Origin: Theobroma cacao
Taxonomy: Eukaryota > Streptophyta > Magnoliopsida > Malvales > Malvaceae
Assembly: GCF_000208745.1 (NCBI RefSeq)
Contig: NC_030850.1
Coordinates: 20,548,331-20,612,330 of the forward strand
Direction of reading: 5' to 3'
Length of the DNA: 64,000 nucleotides
Position 1 is the stretch's first letter. Each line of letters begins with the position of its first letter. This document shows positions 12,332 to 23,985 of this stretch, in pieces. The notes beneath the pieces were generated by a model. The model was not told the DNA's origin. It made no database searches and worked only from the letters and a program-made list of their open reading frames with translations. A program made the position numbers and the translations under genes.

Positions 12332-13402
12332 TGTTGGTCCAGTTAATATGTGCTAGAGGGGGGTGAATAGCACAATTTGGCTCTTGATTGATTAGGAACT
12401 AATTTCCAAAACAAAGAAAGTAAAAACAGAGTAGACAATGGACAACAATTCATAGTGGTTCAGTCCAAAACCTACATCCACTACCTTGATCCAACCAAGG
12501 ATTTTCCCAACAATTCACTAAGAATCAGGTGAAATTCACAAGCTTCCACCAAGCTTTTACAATGGCTTTTCACAAGCTCAGCCACAACCTTTACACTAGT
12601 TTTTTCCAGGCTAAACTAAAACCCAAAGTGGTTTTCCAAGCCTCAACCACAACCTATAACATTCAAGCTTTACCAAGCTTGAATAACCCCTTAGAGTGAC
12701 TCCCTCACTCTAAGTATACAAGAAGAAGTGGTAAAAGAAAGTACCTATGATCACTGGATGATCTGATTGGTACAGGATTGAGAGCTAATCACAAATACAA
12801 AGAGTAGGAGTTGAGGTGCAGACAATTGCAGTGAAGTTTTTCTGGTTTTTCAACTTTCTATAGCTCAAATCTCATTCAAAGCTTCAAAAAAATTCTCAAA
12901 AAACTTCTTTCTAATTGTTGGAAGACCCTTTTATACTTGGAGATACAACTCTGATGGCAGTTTGGCAGTTTATATCTGTTGGAAACAGTTGAGGATGAGT
13001 TCTAGTCGTTAATCTGTCTTGTAGTGCTCTGGTTCAAATTGCAGACAAAGAGATTTTAGTCGACTACCCTGGTTGACTAAGTTGGTCCTATTTCTGGTTT
13101 GCAGATTCTGGTAGAGAGCACTTAGTCGACTGTCTTGGTCAACTAAGTTGGTTCTGTTTCTCAAACTCTTCAACCCACCATTTCTCCAATTTGAAATTTG
13201 GTCATCCAATGTTCTTCCTTGTTTCACTAATAAGCTTCCTCCTTGTTGTTCAGTTACACTTTAATAATTTTATCCCTTTTTTTCTTTCAAAAACATTCTT
13301 TAGATTAATTTCTCATATTAATTTCCTGCACACTCAAATATGGATGTTAGACACAAATGAATGGGAATGTTTTATTATTATCAAAAACTAATGAAGCCAA
13401 CA
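12332..13402 (-). repeat. 3' LTR of SIRE-type copy A
   Basis: It runs from TGTTGGTCC to GCCAACA and is about 1071 bp. It is nearly collinear with 21418-22493. It carries two GTCGACTA-type palindromic motifs (around 13060-13140) and a TATA-like sequence read on the minus strand near 12929-12938. Confidence 0.9.
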
Positions 13403-13418
13403 ATCTCACCCTTTTTGA
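13403..13418 (-). promoter_or_regulatory. polypurine tract of copy A
   Basis: The minus-strand reading AAAAAGGGTGAGAT lies directly before the 3' LTR start TGTTGGC, as expected for the plus-strand DNA primer. Confidence 0.7.
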
Positions 13419-14243
13419 TGATGACAAAACATCCCTTGATTAAATACATGGTGTCTTTTTAGCTCATTTTAATTTTTGCAGAAAATGGGGATTGCTCCCC
13501 CTAAGTATAAGCTATCCCTTAGTGTGTGCATATTTTACTTACTTTATTCCAGCAAGTTTTGTTCATGTTACGTGGAGGGAATGACAATAAACATTTAGAT
13601 TCTGTATATGTGTATATACATGTTCATCAATGTAGAGTGATTTGCAATCAAAAATTTTCAGCTGTAAGTTTTGACAGATTTTCATTAATGTTCCAACAGT
13701 TGTTAACAGTTTGTTATTTTCAGATTTTGTCCACATTATTTATGTTTCAACTTGTGTACAATACACACCATTTATATCTATTTACAACCATAAATTATCC
13801 ACAATTGTATAACAAAAATCATCTATCAGCATGTGAATCCATATCAGCATAGTAGCAGCAAATTTTATTCATGGCAGTCAAAATGCTCAAATAGCAAGAT
13901 ATCAGCATATTTCAATTTTCAGCAGCTAAGCAACATAAACATGTCAACATTCATGTTTCACATACATCCACATAAATAACAAGATTAAAACTGAGTGTTT
14001 AAGTGCCACTAAGGCAAAAATAATAGTTAATAAAAAAAGTATTTCGAAACTGCCCTTGAGTTAGTTTTGTTTCCTATTTCCTATTTTTCTAAGTTCATGC
14101 ACTCCTAATTCTGTTTTCTTTCTCTTTCCTTTCCTAGGTTCCTTCTTGGTTCCTCTACCCTAACATTTTTTTTTATTTATTCATTCCCTGGTTCCAGGTA
14201 CCATACTTCTCCCCCTTTTTGTCAGCATCAAATGAGGGGAATT
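13419..14243 (-). other. 3' untranslated region of copy A
   Basis: About 0.8 kb between the extra ORF and the polypurine tract. It is AT-rich, with no protein motif in any frame. Confidence 0.5.
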
Positions 14244-16192
14244 CTACTCATCGGATGAGGCAGAGGATGAGGATTCAGTCCCATAGAAGGGATTAAGAGG
14301 GAATGGAGAGGGTTCTTGAATAGGAGATGACTTTCTAGAAGAGGGTTCTAGAGTGGACTTGTCTAAAATGTGAACTGGAATGTGAGGAGGAAAGGCTGAG
14401 GCTAGTTTGGACTTTTTTGCCAATTTGGAAGACTTTCTTCTTTTGAGAAAAGTTGTCTTGGTTGCCGTAGTCTTCCTTCCTTTGGTTGGTTGTTTTGCCT
14501 CAACTGGTGGTGCTGTGGTGGCTTCTAGTTTCCCTGTTTTGGTCTTTGGTTTGGGAGTTGAAACAGATTTTTTTCTTCTTTTTACATTTACACCATCCTT
14601 TTGAGTTGTTGTCCTGACAGTGTTTTTTTCAACTTGTTCCTCTCTAACAATTTGGTGAACAAGGTCCATAATTGAAATTTCCTCTAAATTTGGAGAAGAT
14701 GCTTGCTATTTCTCAATTTATACACCAGCTACCTTAGTCCCTTGTTCTGAGTCATTTTTTCTTTGAGTTTTAGGGGAGGGTGATTTGGCTGGCTGATCAA
14801 CTCCTTGTGGGGAGTCCTCAATTTGCAGAATAGGACTATCAAACTTGTAGGTAGAGCCTTCAGCTTGGGTACCAGAACTTGCAGACTTTTCTGCTGGTTC
14901 TGCTGAACCTTTAGCACCTTGCTGTGCAGGTGCAGTGTAGGATGTGACTGAATTGTGTACAACCACGGTTCAGATGCCATTTTTTCCTTCTCCTTCAGCT
15001 TGTTTTCTAACTCAGTGATTTTATCTTTCATTTTTTGTAGCTTCACTCCTTGGTCAGTCAACTTACCATCGATCCTCATAAGCAAATTAAAAATCATCTT
15101 ACTTGAAAATCTGGAAGGAGCTTCTTCAGGTTGAACAAGCACACTGCGATCTTTTCTTAGGCCACTTTTGAAGGTTTTCATAAACTTCTCTCCATCAAGC
15201 ACATACCCCATCTTAATTAAGCTGCCATAATGAATGGCTTGGTCTCTGGTTTTCACCAGGTCCATATCATACCTTTTAACCCATATTCCTTTTTTCTGCA
15301 CCAGGGATGTAATCACATTCCCATATGGCAGATTGACCTTATCAAGTCTGCAGGCACTTCTCATTTTCTCAATCATGAATCTCCCCAAATTTAGAGGCAC
15401 TCCATTAAAAGCATGCTCCATCAGCCAAAGATCCTGCAGGCTGATGTAGCTAAAACTTTCACTCCTCCCTTGAATATTTGTAGCAATAAAGTAATGCAGT
15501 ATCCTAATCTGTGGATTGATTATCAGTCCTGAATTACTTTTAGAGGAGTATTTTTCTTTTCTTCTAATGATGATCTCCCACAGTGAGGACAGATCATATT
15601 TTTTTGGAAGTTCAAATTCACCTATTGCACCCTTTATTTCCAGCAAATTCCCTAAGTCTTCAGTAGTTAAAATAAACTCTTTTCCATTCAAATAAACATT
15701 CAGCCCATCTTCTACATAGTTATCAAATTCTGCTAGTTCCTTTTCTTTTAGAGTAATGCCAGAGTAAAATTCCTTAACCAAACTTGGACTATATGACCTA
15801 TTCTTAAAGGTGTTGTAACCTTTAAGTTTAAGTTCATCAAAGTACTCAGATAGACTGGTTTGGATTTTTAGATTTTTCTTAAAACTCTTCCAGTCAATGA
15901 ACTTTTCGCAAGAGATTGGTGCATTTTCTATATTCTTGAATCGATACTCATGCAGCTTATTTCTAAATTTTGAAGAAGAAGAGGAACTGATACCTTTCTA
16001 GAGTGAGGGTTCTGTACCTTTCTTCTTGTGCATTTTCTGCTTGTTTTCCCTTAGCTTCTTGGCTATGTCCTTCACTGAGGCAGGCACAATTTTCTGTTTC
16101 TTCTTCTGACTTTCTGTTCCAGTTTCCTCTTCCATTGGCCTTTTTCCTTTCTTCTTATCTGATGCTTCTTTACTTTGAGAAGTTCTGGCCAT
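14244..16192 (-). pseudogene. extra 3' ORF, plant transposon domain-like
   Basis: This frame lies in the sense direction between pol and the 3' LTR, where SIRE elements carry an env-like ORF. It starts at an ATG (16192; MARTSQSK) and spans about 650 codons. In-frame stops occur near 15998 and 14716, and one frameshift near 14980. The N-terminus is lysine-rich (KKKGKRP, KKKQK). The middle (15000-15850) has LVKEFYSGI, TTEDLGNLL and NPQIRILHYFIATN, which resemble the 'putative plant transposon protein' domain (Transposase_32-like). A short coiled coil (ITELENKLKEKEK) follows. The tail is basic and proline- and serine-rich, with a possible nuclear signal (RRKKS). I see no signal peptide or membrane segment, so a fusion glycoprotein is unlikely. 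Its function is unknown. Confidence 0.7.
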
Positions 16193-16587
16193 TTTGGTTT
16201 TGGAAATTTCTGAAGGTCTGAGTCAGTTTTAGAGGCAACTAGGAAGTTTTAGGTTTTTATTTTTAGAGCAACAGGTTGAAGAGGAGAGGGAAGAAGAGGT
16301 TGGTAGCAATTATTGCTCAGAAAACTTCTCATCTTCCCAAAAAAACTGCCCTACTCTTATTTCTTCATATTTTCAAATCTCCCTCTAAAATTTTGATTAT
16401 TTACCTTTGGTAGCTCTGCTCTATTTTTCTTTACACCCAGTAAATTAAATTTCTACCACAATTTACTCCTATTTATTTAAACTCATTGAGTTTCATTATT
16501 TAAGAATATCATACCACTCTCAGTTGACTAAGAATTCCTTAGTCGAATGAATGCATTCTGTTTTCACTATGAGAGCCAAAGATTTTC
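16193..16587 (-). other. spacer between pol and the extra ORF
   Basis: About 0.4 kb without coding sequence. Near 16525-16545 it contains GACTAAG, AATTC, CTTAGTC, the same kind of palindrome as the LTR motif TTAGTCGACTAA. Confidence 0.5.
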
Positions 16588-19500
16588 TTATAATTCTTTC
16601 ACATTAACCTTCCCCAAATTTCTTCTAATCTCACAAAATCTATCTTCACTCAGTGGTTTGGTAAAAATGTCTACTAATTAATGTAGAGTATTCACAAAAT
16701 CTATTTTAATATCATTTTTCACTATATGGTCTCTAATAAAATGGTGTCTAACTTCAATATGCTTTGTCCTAGAATGTTGCACAGGATTTTTTGATATATT
16801 TATTGCACTTGTGTTATCACAGCATATTGGTACACTTTGCATAATTATTCCATAGTCTTTTAATTGTTGCTTGATCGAAAGGATTTATGCACAGCAATTA
16901 CCTAATGAAACATATTCAGCCTCTGTTGTTGATAGTGCTACTGAGTTTTGCTTCTTACTGGACCAAGACACAAGCATCTTTCCTAAAAATTGGCATGTTC
17001 TGCTAGTGTTTTTCCTATCAATTCTGTTGCTAGCAAAGTCAGCATCTGAATATCCAACTAAGTTAAAAGTTGAGTTTCTAGAGTACCATATTCCTAGTTC
17101 TTGAGTGTCTATGAGGTATCTAAAAATTCTCTTAATAGCAGTTAGGTGTGATTCCTTAGGTTGTGACTGAAATCTAGCACATAATCACACACAAAACTGA
17201 ATATCTAGTCTACTTACTGTTAAGTAAAGAAGAGAGCCGATCATACCTCTATAGAGCTTTTGATCTACATCTTTACCTTTTTCATCTAAATCGAGTTTGG
17301 TGGATGGACTCATTGGTGTGGAAATTGATTTAAGTTTTAGCACATCAAATTTCTTGAGCATATCATGAGTATATCTTTCTTGATTGATGAAGATTCCTTC
17401 CTCACTTTGCTTAATTTGAAGACCAAGGAAGTACTTCAACTCTCCCATCATGCTCATCTTAAATTCACCCTGCATTCCCTTTGCAAAGTTCTTGCATAAA
17501 ACTTCATTAGTTGCACTGAATATAATATCATCCACATATATTTGTACAACAATTAAATCATTTAGATATCTCTTATTGAACAATGTAGTATCAATGTTGC
17601 CTCTATCATATCCATTTTCAACTAGAAATTTTGAAAGCCTCTTATACCAAGCTTTAAGAGCTTGTTTCAATCCATACAATGCTTTGTGAAGCTTAAAAAC
17701 ATGATCAGACTTTTCAAAATCTTCAAAATCAGGTGGTTGTTCTACAAAAACTTCTTCTTGAATTAGTCTATTTAAGAATGCACTTTTTACATCCATTTGG
17801 TACAACTTAAAATTCATGAAGCATGCAAAAGCTAGCAGCAACCCTATGGCTTCAATCCTAGCTACGGGAGCAAAGGTTTCATCATAATATATTCCTTCTT
17901 CTTGGTTGTATCCTTTTGCTACCAGCCTAGCTTTGTTCCTAACTACACTTTCTTGCTCATCTACTTTACTTTTAAATACCCATTTAGTATAAACAATAGG
18001 TTGAAGGTCTAGGCACCAATGACGATCAAGTTCTTCTTACATGGCCATTATCCAACTTTCCTCCTTTTCAACTTCTTCAAAGTTTTTAGGTTCAATTTGA
18101 GATATAAAGGCTGAAAACTCACAAGTTTCTCTAGTTGCTTTCCTAGTTCTAACTCCTTGTGAAATGTCACATATTATTTGGTCTTGTGGGTGATCTCTTA
18201 CAAATCTCTAACTCCTTGGTAGATCATCATGCTGATTTTTTGCTCTTTGCAAATTTTCTAGAATTAGAGTTTCATTTTCTCTTCTAGATGAGCTTTCCTA
18301 TATTTTTATTATTTTCTAAGCTCATTTCCTCCATTTATTTTTCTCGAATTTCTATATCATCATCATCATCATGAACTTCTTTTTGTAAAATGTTTAACTC
18401 ATCAAAAACTACATGGACTGACTCTTCAACGGTTAATGTCCTTTTGTTAAAAACTCTATAGGCCTTTGAGTTTAATGCATATCCTAAAAATATTGCTTCA
18501 TCACTCTTTTCATCAAACTTCCCTAGGGGTTGTTTTCCATTGTTCAATACAAAGCATTTTCAGTCAAAACTCCTAAGGTGAGAAACGTTTGGTTTCCTAC
18601 CTTTGTAAAGTTCATATGGAGTCTTTGAAATCAAAGGTCTTATTGAGACTCTATTAAGAATATAGGCTGCTGTATTTACTGCCTCAGCCCAAAGATATTT
18701 AGGTAAGTTGTTCTCACATGACATGGTCCTAGCCATTTCTTTTAATGTTTTGTTTTTCCTCTCTACAACTCCATTTTGCTAGGGTGTTCTAGGTGTAGAA
18801 AAATTGTGATCCAACCCCTTTTCATTGTAAAGTTTTTCAAACTCATCATTCTCAAATTCTCTTCCATGGTCACTCCTTATGCTGACTATTGCTAGTCCTT
18901 TTTCATTTTCTACTTTCCTACAATAACTTAAGAATGCTTGTAGAACATCATTCTTATGAGAAAGGAAGTATACCCAAGTATATCTAGAATAGTCATCAAC
19001 TATTACAAAGCCATAAGATTTACCTCCTAAGCTAGTTGTGCTTATTGGACCAAATAGATCAATGTGCAACAATTCAAGAGGTCTTGATGTTGACACTATT
19101 TTCTTAGTTTTAAAGGATGTTCTAACTTGTTTTCTTAGTTGGCAAGCATCACATATCCTATCTTTTTCAAATTTCAATTCCGACAGTCCAGCAACAAGAT
19201 TTTTCTTTATTAATTTAGACATTGTATGCATGCTCACATGTCCTAATCCTATGCCATAACCAGCTATCATTTTCAGCATTTACAACAAAACAAACTTCAC
19301 TATTCACATCAAGGTCTTCAAGAAAAATTACATACATATTCTTCAACCTTTTTCCTACAAATGAGATTTTATTTGTACTCATATCAATCACTTCACATTT
19401 AGTTGAATCAAAGCATACTTTAAATCCTTTATCACATAATTGACTAATACTTAAAAGATTATGCTTTAAGCCTTTAACTAGCAACACATGACTAATTTGA

Positions 19501-19724
19501 GTTTGAGGACTCTTACCAACCATACCTATACCATGGATTTTGCCTTTTGAATCATCTCCAAAAGATACGGTTCCTCTCTTTCTCTTTTTCAACTGAGCAA
19601 ACAGCTCTTCATGTCCTGTCATGTGCCGTGAACAGCCACTATCCAAGTACCAAGGTTGTTTCTTCCCAAGTTAAGCTCTTAAACATGTCTCTTTTAAGTT
19701 CAGGTCAACCTACAAAGTAGAATT
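16588..19724 (-). pseudogene. SIRE-type Copia pol, broken
   Basis: Pol supplies the enzymes for reverse transcription and integration. In transcription order: an aspartic protease site (YLDSGCSRHMTG, about 19620-19650); a GAG-pre-integrase region and HHCC zinc finger (WLWHR, then CDAC); the integrase core with catalytic D in LLHIDLFGP and D in SIRSDHGREFE, and E in NGVVERKN; reverse transcriptase (MDVKSAFLNR; active site YVDDIIF near 17540); and RNase H (SDADFAS, LSTTEAEY) ending at a TAA at 16588. There are frameshifts near 19250, between 18335 and 17841, and near 17185. In-frame stops include one at 18779, where a conserved Gln (CAG) has become TAG. Confidence 0.88.
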
Positions 19725-21359
19725 TCAGTTTTTCTTTATAGGTACCCATAGTTTGATGGGTCCTTGAGTGTTAGTTGCAGCAAAGGATCCCTTAAGAACC
19801 CAAATTTTATTGACTTTCTGCACTTTCTTTTTTTTAAAACAGTCATATGACAAATGACCATGTTTACCACAATTATAACATGTAGATAATGCTTTAGTTG
19901 AATATTTATTGTGGTATGCATTTCCTTTTGAAGATTCATTTTTCAAACATTTAAGAGCTGTGTTTTCATCAAGAGTTATTTGCAAGGTTTCAGACGTATT
20001 TTCCAACTCTTGTTTTAAAGACTCAAAGTTTGTTTTTGAGTGTTCTAACTCAGCTTGCAAAATATTTCTTTGCTCAAAAACAGAGGTGAATTCTTGTTTG
20101 ATTTATTTCAAATAATTTTCAAGTAATACAGCCTTTTTCTTCAATGATTTGTATTTTGAAAAAAGTTTTTCAAATTCATCATAAAAGCATTCATATTCAT
20201 CTTGTAAATCATCATAAGAATTAATGCAGGGGGATGAGGGTACCTTTGTTTCATCCTCTTGTGCCATTAGACAAATGTTTGCTCTTTTCTCAGATTTTTC
20301 ATCATCAGTTTCAGAGCTTGATGTGTCACTGTCCGACCATGCAGCAGCCACCATTGCTTTCTTGGATCTCTTATTTTTCTTGGGGGTTTCATATTTCAAT
20401 AATGGACACTTGGACTTGAAGTGACCAAGTTTCTTGCATTCATAGCAGATCATTTCCTCCTTTTTGTTGGAGTCATTTTTGTTCTTAATTTTCCATGAAG
20501 CACCCTGATCTTTCCTGAAACCTCTTCTAGTTAGCCTTTGATTTCTTCTGCTCATTAGTTTTCTAAATTTTCTTGCAAATAAAGCTAAATCTTCATCATC
20601 ATCACAAGAAAGCTCTTCCAGGTCTTCTTCAAGAATGCTAGCTTTAAGTGCAATGCTTTTTTTCTTTTCCTTTGCTTCCTTTCGATCTTTTTCTTCTTCT
20701 TCCTTGAGCTCCAGCTCATGAATGAGAAAAGAACCACATATCTCATCGAGAGTGATGATGTTCAAGTCTTTAGCTTCTGTAATGGCAGTGACTTTTGGTT
20801 TTCAGGATTTTGGTAGGCATCTAAGCAGTCTCTTAACTAATTCATGTTCAGGGATAGGCTTGCCTAGCTGACTTAACTTATTTGTAATATTTGTAAACCT
20901 ATCAAACATGCTAGTGATGTCTTCACCAGGCTCTATTTTGAACATTTCATAGCTATGTGTTAATAGAGCAATTTTGGACTCCTTTACTTGAGAAGTCCCT
21001 TCATGGATTATTCTGAATTTTTTCCACACTTGTTTAGCTGTTTTACAACTTGAGACTTTGTTAAATTCAGTGGGGGTCAAGGCACAATGTAATGTGTTCA
21101 TGGCCTTAAAGTTTGCTTGAACCTTCTTCGTTTCAGCCTTAATCCATTCTGACCTTGGCTTAGGCATCAACTCATTTGTAACAACATTTGTGGTTGAGGG
21201 CATAAAAGGTCCATCAGTTATGAAGTCCTACATTTCATAATCTATAGCCCTAATATAGATTGACATTCTAGTGCTCCAATAGGGATAATTAAAGCCATCA
21301 AATAGAGGTGGTCTGTTTGTTGATTGTCTCTCAGCAACTATGATTTTTTGTTGAGCCAT
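19725..21359 (-). pseudogene. SIRE-type Copia gag, broken
   Basis: The frame opens at an ATG (21359; MAQQK) about 45 bp past the primer binding site and remains in one frame into the protease. It has the UBN2-type gag core (NTLHCALTPTEF, KQVWKKF, ALLTHSYEMFK), an acidic and lysine-rich middle, and a first zinc knuckle CYECKKLGHFKSKC (near 20440). A coiled-coil stretch (LEHSKTNFESLKQELENT) and a second knuckle CYNCGKHGHLSYDC (near 19865) follow. Stops at about 21225, 20802, 20103 and 19725 interrupt it. Two are tryptophan codons turned to TAG or TGA. The two knuckles and the long coiled coil are typical of the SIRE group. Confidence 0.88.
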
Positions 21360-21403
21360 TTGGATCCTCCCAAAAGATGTTAAGCCTTAAAAACAAGGAA
21401 CTT

Positions 21404-21415
21404 GCTCTGATACCA
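21404..21415 (-). promoter_or_regulatory. primer binding site of copy A
   Basis: The minus-strand reading TGGTATCAGAGC starts three bases past the 5' LTR end. It is an exact match to the initiator methionine tRNA primer site. Confidence 0.9.
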
Positions 21416-21417
21416 AT

Positions 21418-22493
21418 TGTTGATCCCGTTAATATGTGCTAGAGGCGGGGTGAATAACATAATTTGGCTCTTGATTGGATGAGGAACTAATTTCCAAAAC
21501 AAAGAAAGTAAAAATAGAGTAGAAAATGGACAGCAATTTATAGTGGTTCGGTCCAAGACCTACATCCACTACATTGATTATCCAACCAAGGATTTTCCTA
21601 ACAATTCACTAAGAATCCGGTGAAATTCACAAGTTTTCACCAAGCTTTTACAATGGCCTTTCGCAGGCTCAACCACAACCTTTACACTAGTTTTTCCTGG
21701 GCTAAACTAAAACCCAAAGTGATTTTCCAAGCCTCAACCACAACGTATAACATTCAAGCTTTCCCAAGCTTGAATAACCCCTTAGAGTGACTCTCTCACT
21801 CTAAGTATACAAGAAGAAGTGGTAAAAGAAAGTACCTATGATCATTGGATGATCTGATTGGTACAAAATTGAAAGCTAATCACAAATGCAAATAGTAGGC
21901 ATTGAGGTGCAAACAATTGCAGTGAAGCTTTTCTGATTTTTCGACTTTTTATAGCTCAAATCTCATTCAAAGCTTCAAAAAACTTCTCAAAAAACTTGTT
22001 TCTAATTATTGAAAGACCTTTTTATACTTGGAGATATAACTCTAATGGCAGTTTGGCAGTTTATATCCGTTGAAAACAACTGAGGATGAGTTCTAGCCGT
22101 TAATCTGTCTTGTAGTGCTCTGGTTCAAATTGTAGACAGAGAGCTCTTGGTCGACTACCCTGGTTGACTAAGTTGGTCCTATTTCTGGTTTGCAGATTCT
22201 GGCAGAGAGCACTTAGTCGATTGTCTTGGTCAATTAAGTTGGTTTTGTTTCTCAAACTCTTCAGCCCGTCATTTCTCCAATTTGAAATTTGGTCATCCAA
22301 TGTTCTTCCTTGTTTCACTAATAAGCTTTCTCTTTGTTGTTCAGTTACACTTTAATAATTTTATCCCTCTTTTTCTTTCAAAAGCATTCTTTAGATTAAT
22401 TTCTCATATTAATTTCCTGCACACTCAAATATGGATGTTAGACATAAATGAATGGGAATGTTTTATTATCATCAAAAACTAATGGAGCCAACA
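21418..22493 (-). repeat. 5' LTR of SIRE-type copy A
   Basis: It is about 1076 bp, with the inverted ends TGTTG and CCAACA. It matches 12332-13402 with scattered substitutions and contains the LTR promoter (22017-22026). Confidence 0.9.
22017..22026 (-). promoter_or_regulatory. LTR TATA box
   Basis: The minus-strand reading TATAAAAAGG is conserved at the same place in the other LTRs of the family (TATAAAAGG near 12929 and 62141). It probably sets the element's transcription start. Confidence 0.6.
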
Positions 22494-22873
22494 AACAAGC
22501 ACCTGCATGTTATCGTCAAGTATCCTATATGCTTCAATCTATGAGATTGATTGCTTACTTCCTAAGTAAGAAGGCTTAACATGTACCAGTCTTTGAGCAT
22601 TGTCAATGCCCTGTCTTGACAATACAATGATCAAGAACAATTTTAGGAACATGGCTTTGATGCATAATGATCTCATAATTGTAACAACTTTACAATTCCC
22701 TTGCAAGGATTTTATGTTTTATGGGCTTAATCTAATTAGTACTTAATAACTCTTTATTATTGCACTAACATGAAGGAAAACCTCTATCACATATAGTTAT
22801 GCGATTAAGTATGCATTAAATGACAATATGTGTTCCTTAACCAATCCAATTGGCTTAAGGGCATATACCAACA
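22494..22873 (-). repeat. 5' LTR of the gag-only Copia, segment 2
   Basis: The LTR resumes after the nested element, with the AACAA duplicate first, and ends ATACCAACA at 22873. Its last 84 bp match 3043-3126. Confidence 0.75.
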
Positions 22874-23985
22874 CTAAGTGTTTCTCTAAGATTGATCTAC
22901 GATCAAGGTATCAGCAGTTGAGGATTAGAAGTGTAGACATACCCAAGACTACATTCCGCACAAGGTATGGTCATTATGAGTTTTTGGTTATGTCATTTGG
23001 ATTGACTAATGCTCTTGCAAAATTTATGGATATGATAAACAAGATATTTAGACCATATTTGTATAAGTTTATGGTCGTGTTCATTGACGATATCTTAGTG
23101 TATTCGAGGAGTCGGAAGGAACATGAGCAACACTTAAGGATTGTTCTAAAGACGTTGAAGGAGAACTAGCTATATGCAAAGTTCTCCAAGTGTGAGTTTT
23201 GGCTTAACAATGTTAGCTTCTTGGGCCACATAGTATCTAAGGATAGAGTGATGGTGGACCCAAAGAAGATTGAGGCAATAAAGAAATGGCCAAGGCCCAC
23301 TTCAGTAACTAAGATACGTAGTTTTCTAGGGCTAGCCGGATACTATAGAAGATTCGAAATGGATTTCTCCAAGATTACTGCTCTTATGACTAAGTTGATG
23401 CAAAAGAGTATCAAGTTCACATGGACAGATGCATGTAAAGAGAGATTTAAGAAGCTCAAGACTTTACTTATATAGCTCTTGTGTTGAGTTTGCCATGTAA
23501 CGCATCACAAGTAGGACTGGGATTTGTGCTAATGCAACATGGGAAGGTGATAGCGTACGTGTCGAGACCGTTCAAGAAACATGAGAAAAATTACCCTACA
23601 CATGATTTGGGGATGGCTGCCATAGTATTTGCCTTGAAAATATAGAGGCATTACTTGTATGGTGAGACTTGTGAGATTTACATGGATCACAAGAGTCTCA
23701 GATACATTTTTGAGTAAAGAAATCTCAATCTTAGGCAACGTAGATGGTTGGAGTTGCTTAAGAATTATGATTGTACTATATTGTATCGTCCCAGCAAAGC
23801 TAATGTGGTGGTAAATGCATTGAATCAAAAATTTGTGAGAAGTTTAGCCTACATATCAATGGAAAAGAGATCACTAATACAATGTGTGCATGAGTTGGGC
23901 GATATGAGCATTCGATTTAAGGTTAATAATACCGATGCATTATTAGCCCATTTTAGAGTGAGATCGATGTTGATGGATGATTAAA
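22874..23985 (+). pseudogene. Gypsy reverse transcriptase-RNase H fragment
   Basis: This plus-strand remnant of a chromovirus-type Gypsy pol starts abruptly at the Copia LTR edge, in the middle of the reverse transcriptase palm ([10 protein letters not shown], then [14 protein letters not shown]). The active site reads [11 protein letters not shown] near 23075-23105. The connection and RNase H follow ([30 protein letters not shown]), then NYDCTILYRPSKANVV near 23765-23815. An in-frame stop lies at 23167, another at 23473, and the stretch 23475-23745 needs frameshifts. The N-terminal half and the integrase are missing, so the element was deleted before or after the Copia insertion. Confidence 0.85.

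Larger units (their letters stand above)
12332..22493 (-). mobile_element. complete SIRE-type Copia element (copy A)
   Basis: This 10.16 kb minus-strand element has LTRs at 12332-13402 and 21418-22493, a methionine tRNA primer binding site, a polypurine tract and a 5 bp duplication AACAA. In transcription order it carries gag with two zinc knuckles, protease, integrase, reverse transcriptase, RNase H, and then an extra ORF before the 3' LTR. The long coiled-coil gag, the integrase text CDACQLRKQV and the additional 3' ORF fit the SIRE/Maximus lineage. Several stops and frameshifts make it non-autonomous, but the structure is intact. It sits in the 5' LTR of the gag-only Copia, so it is the younger of the two. 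Confidence 0.9.
3043..22873 (-). mobile_element. gag-only Copia LTR element, interrupted
   Basis: This minus-strand Copia element is bounded by a truncated left (3') LTR ending at 3126 and a right (5') LTR that starts at 11107 and ends at 22873 once the nested 12332-22493 element is removed. Both LTR ends share the text from GCGATTAAGTATGCATT to ATACCAACA. A primer binding site lies at 11094-11106 and a polypurine tract at 3127-3141. Without the solo LTR at 7002-10038, the interior is about 4.9 kb. Its only coding trace is a broken gag (4738-5619), with no protease, integrase or reverse transcriptase. This is the layout of non-autonomous gag-only elements (TR-GAG type). A deletion derivative of a full Copia element is the alternative. 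Confidence 0.7.

Noticed and set aside
14244..16192. Envelope glycoprotein for the extra ORF of copy A
   Set aside because: No signal peptide, transmembrane segment or cysteine pattern. The sequence is basic and soluble-looking.
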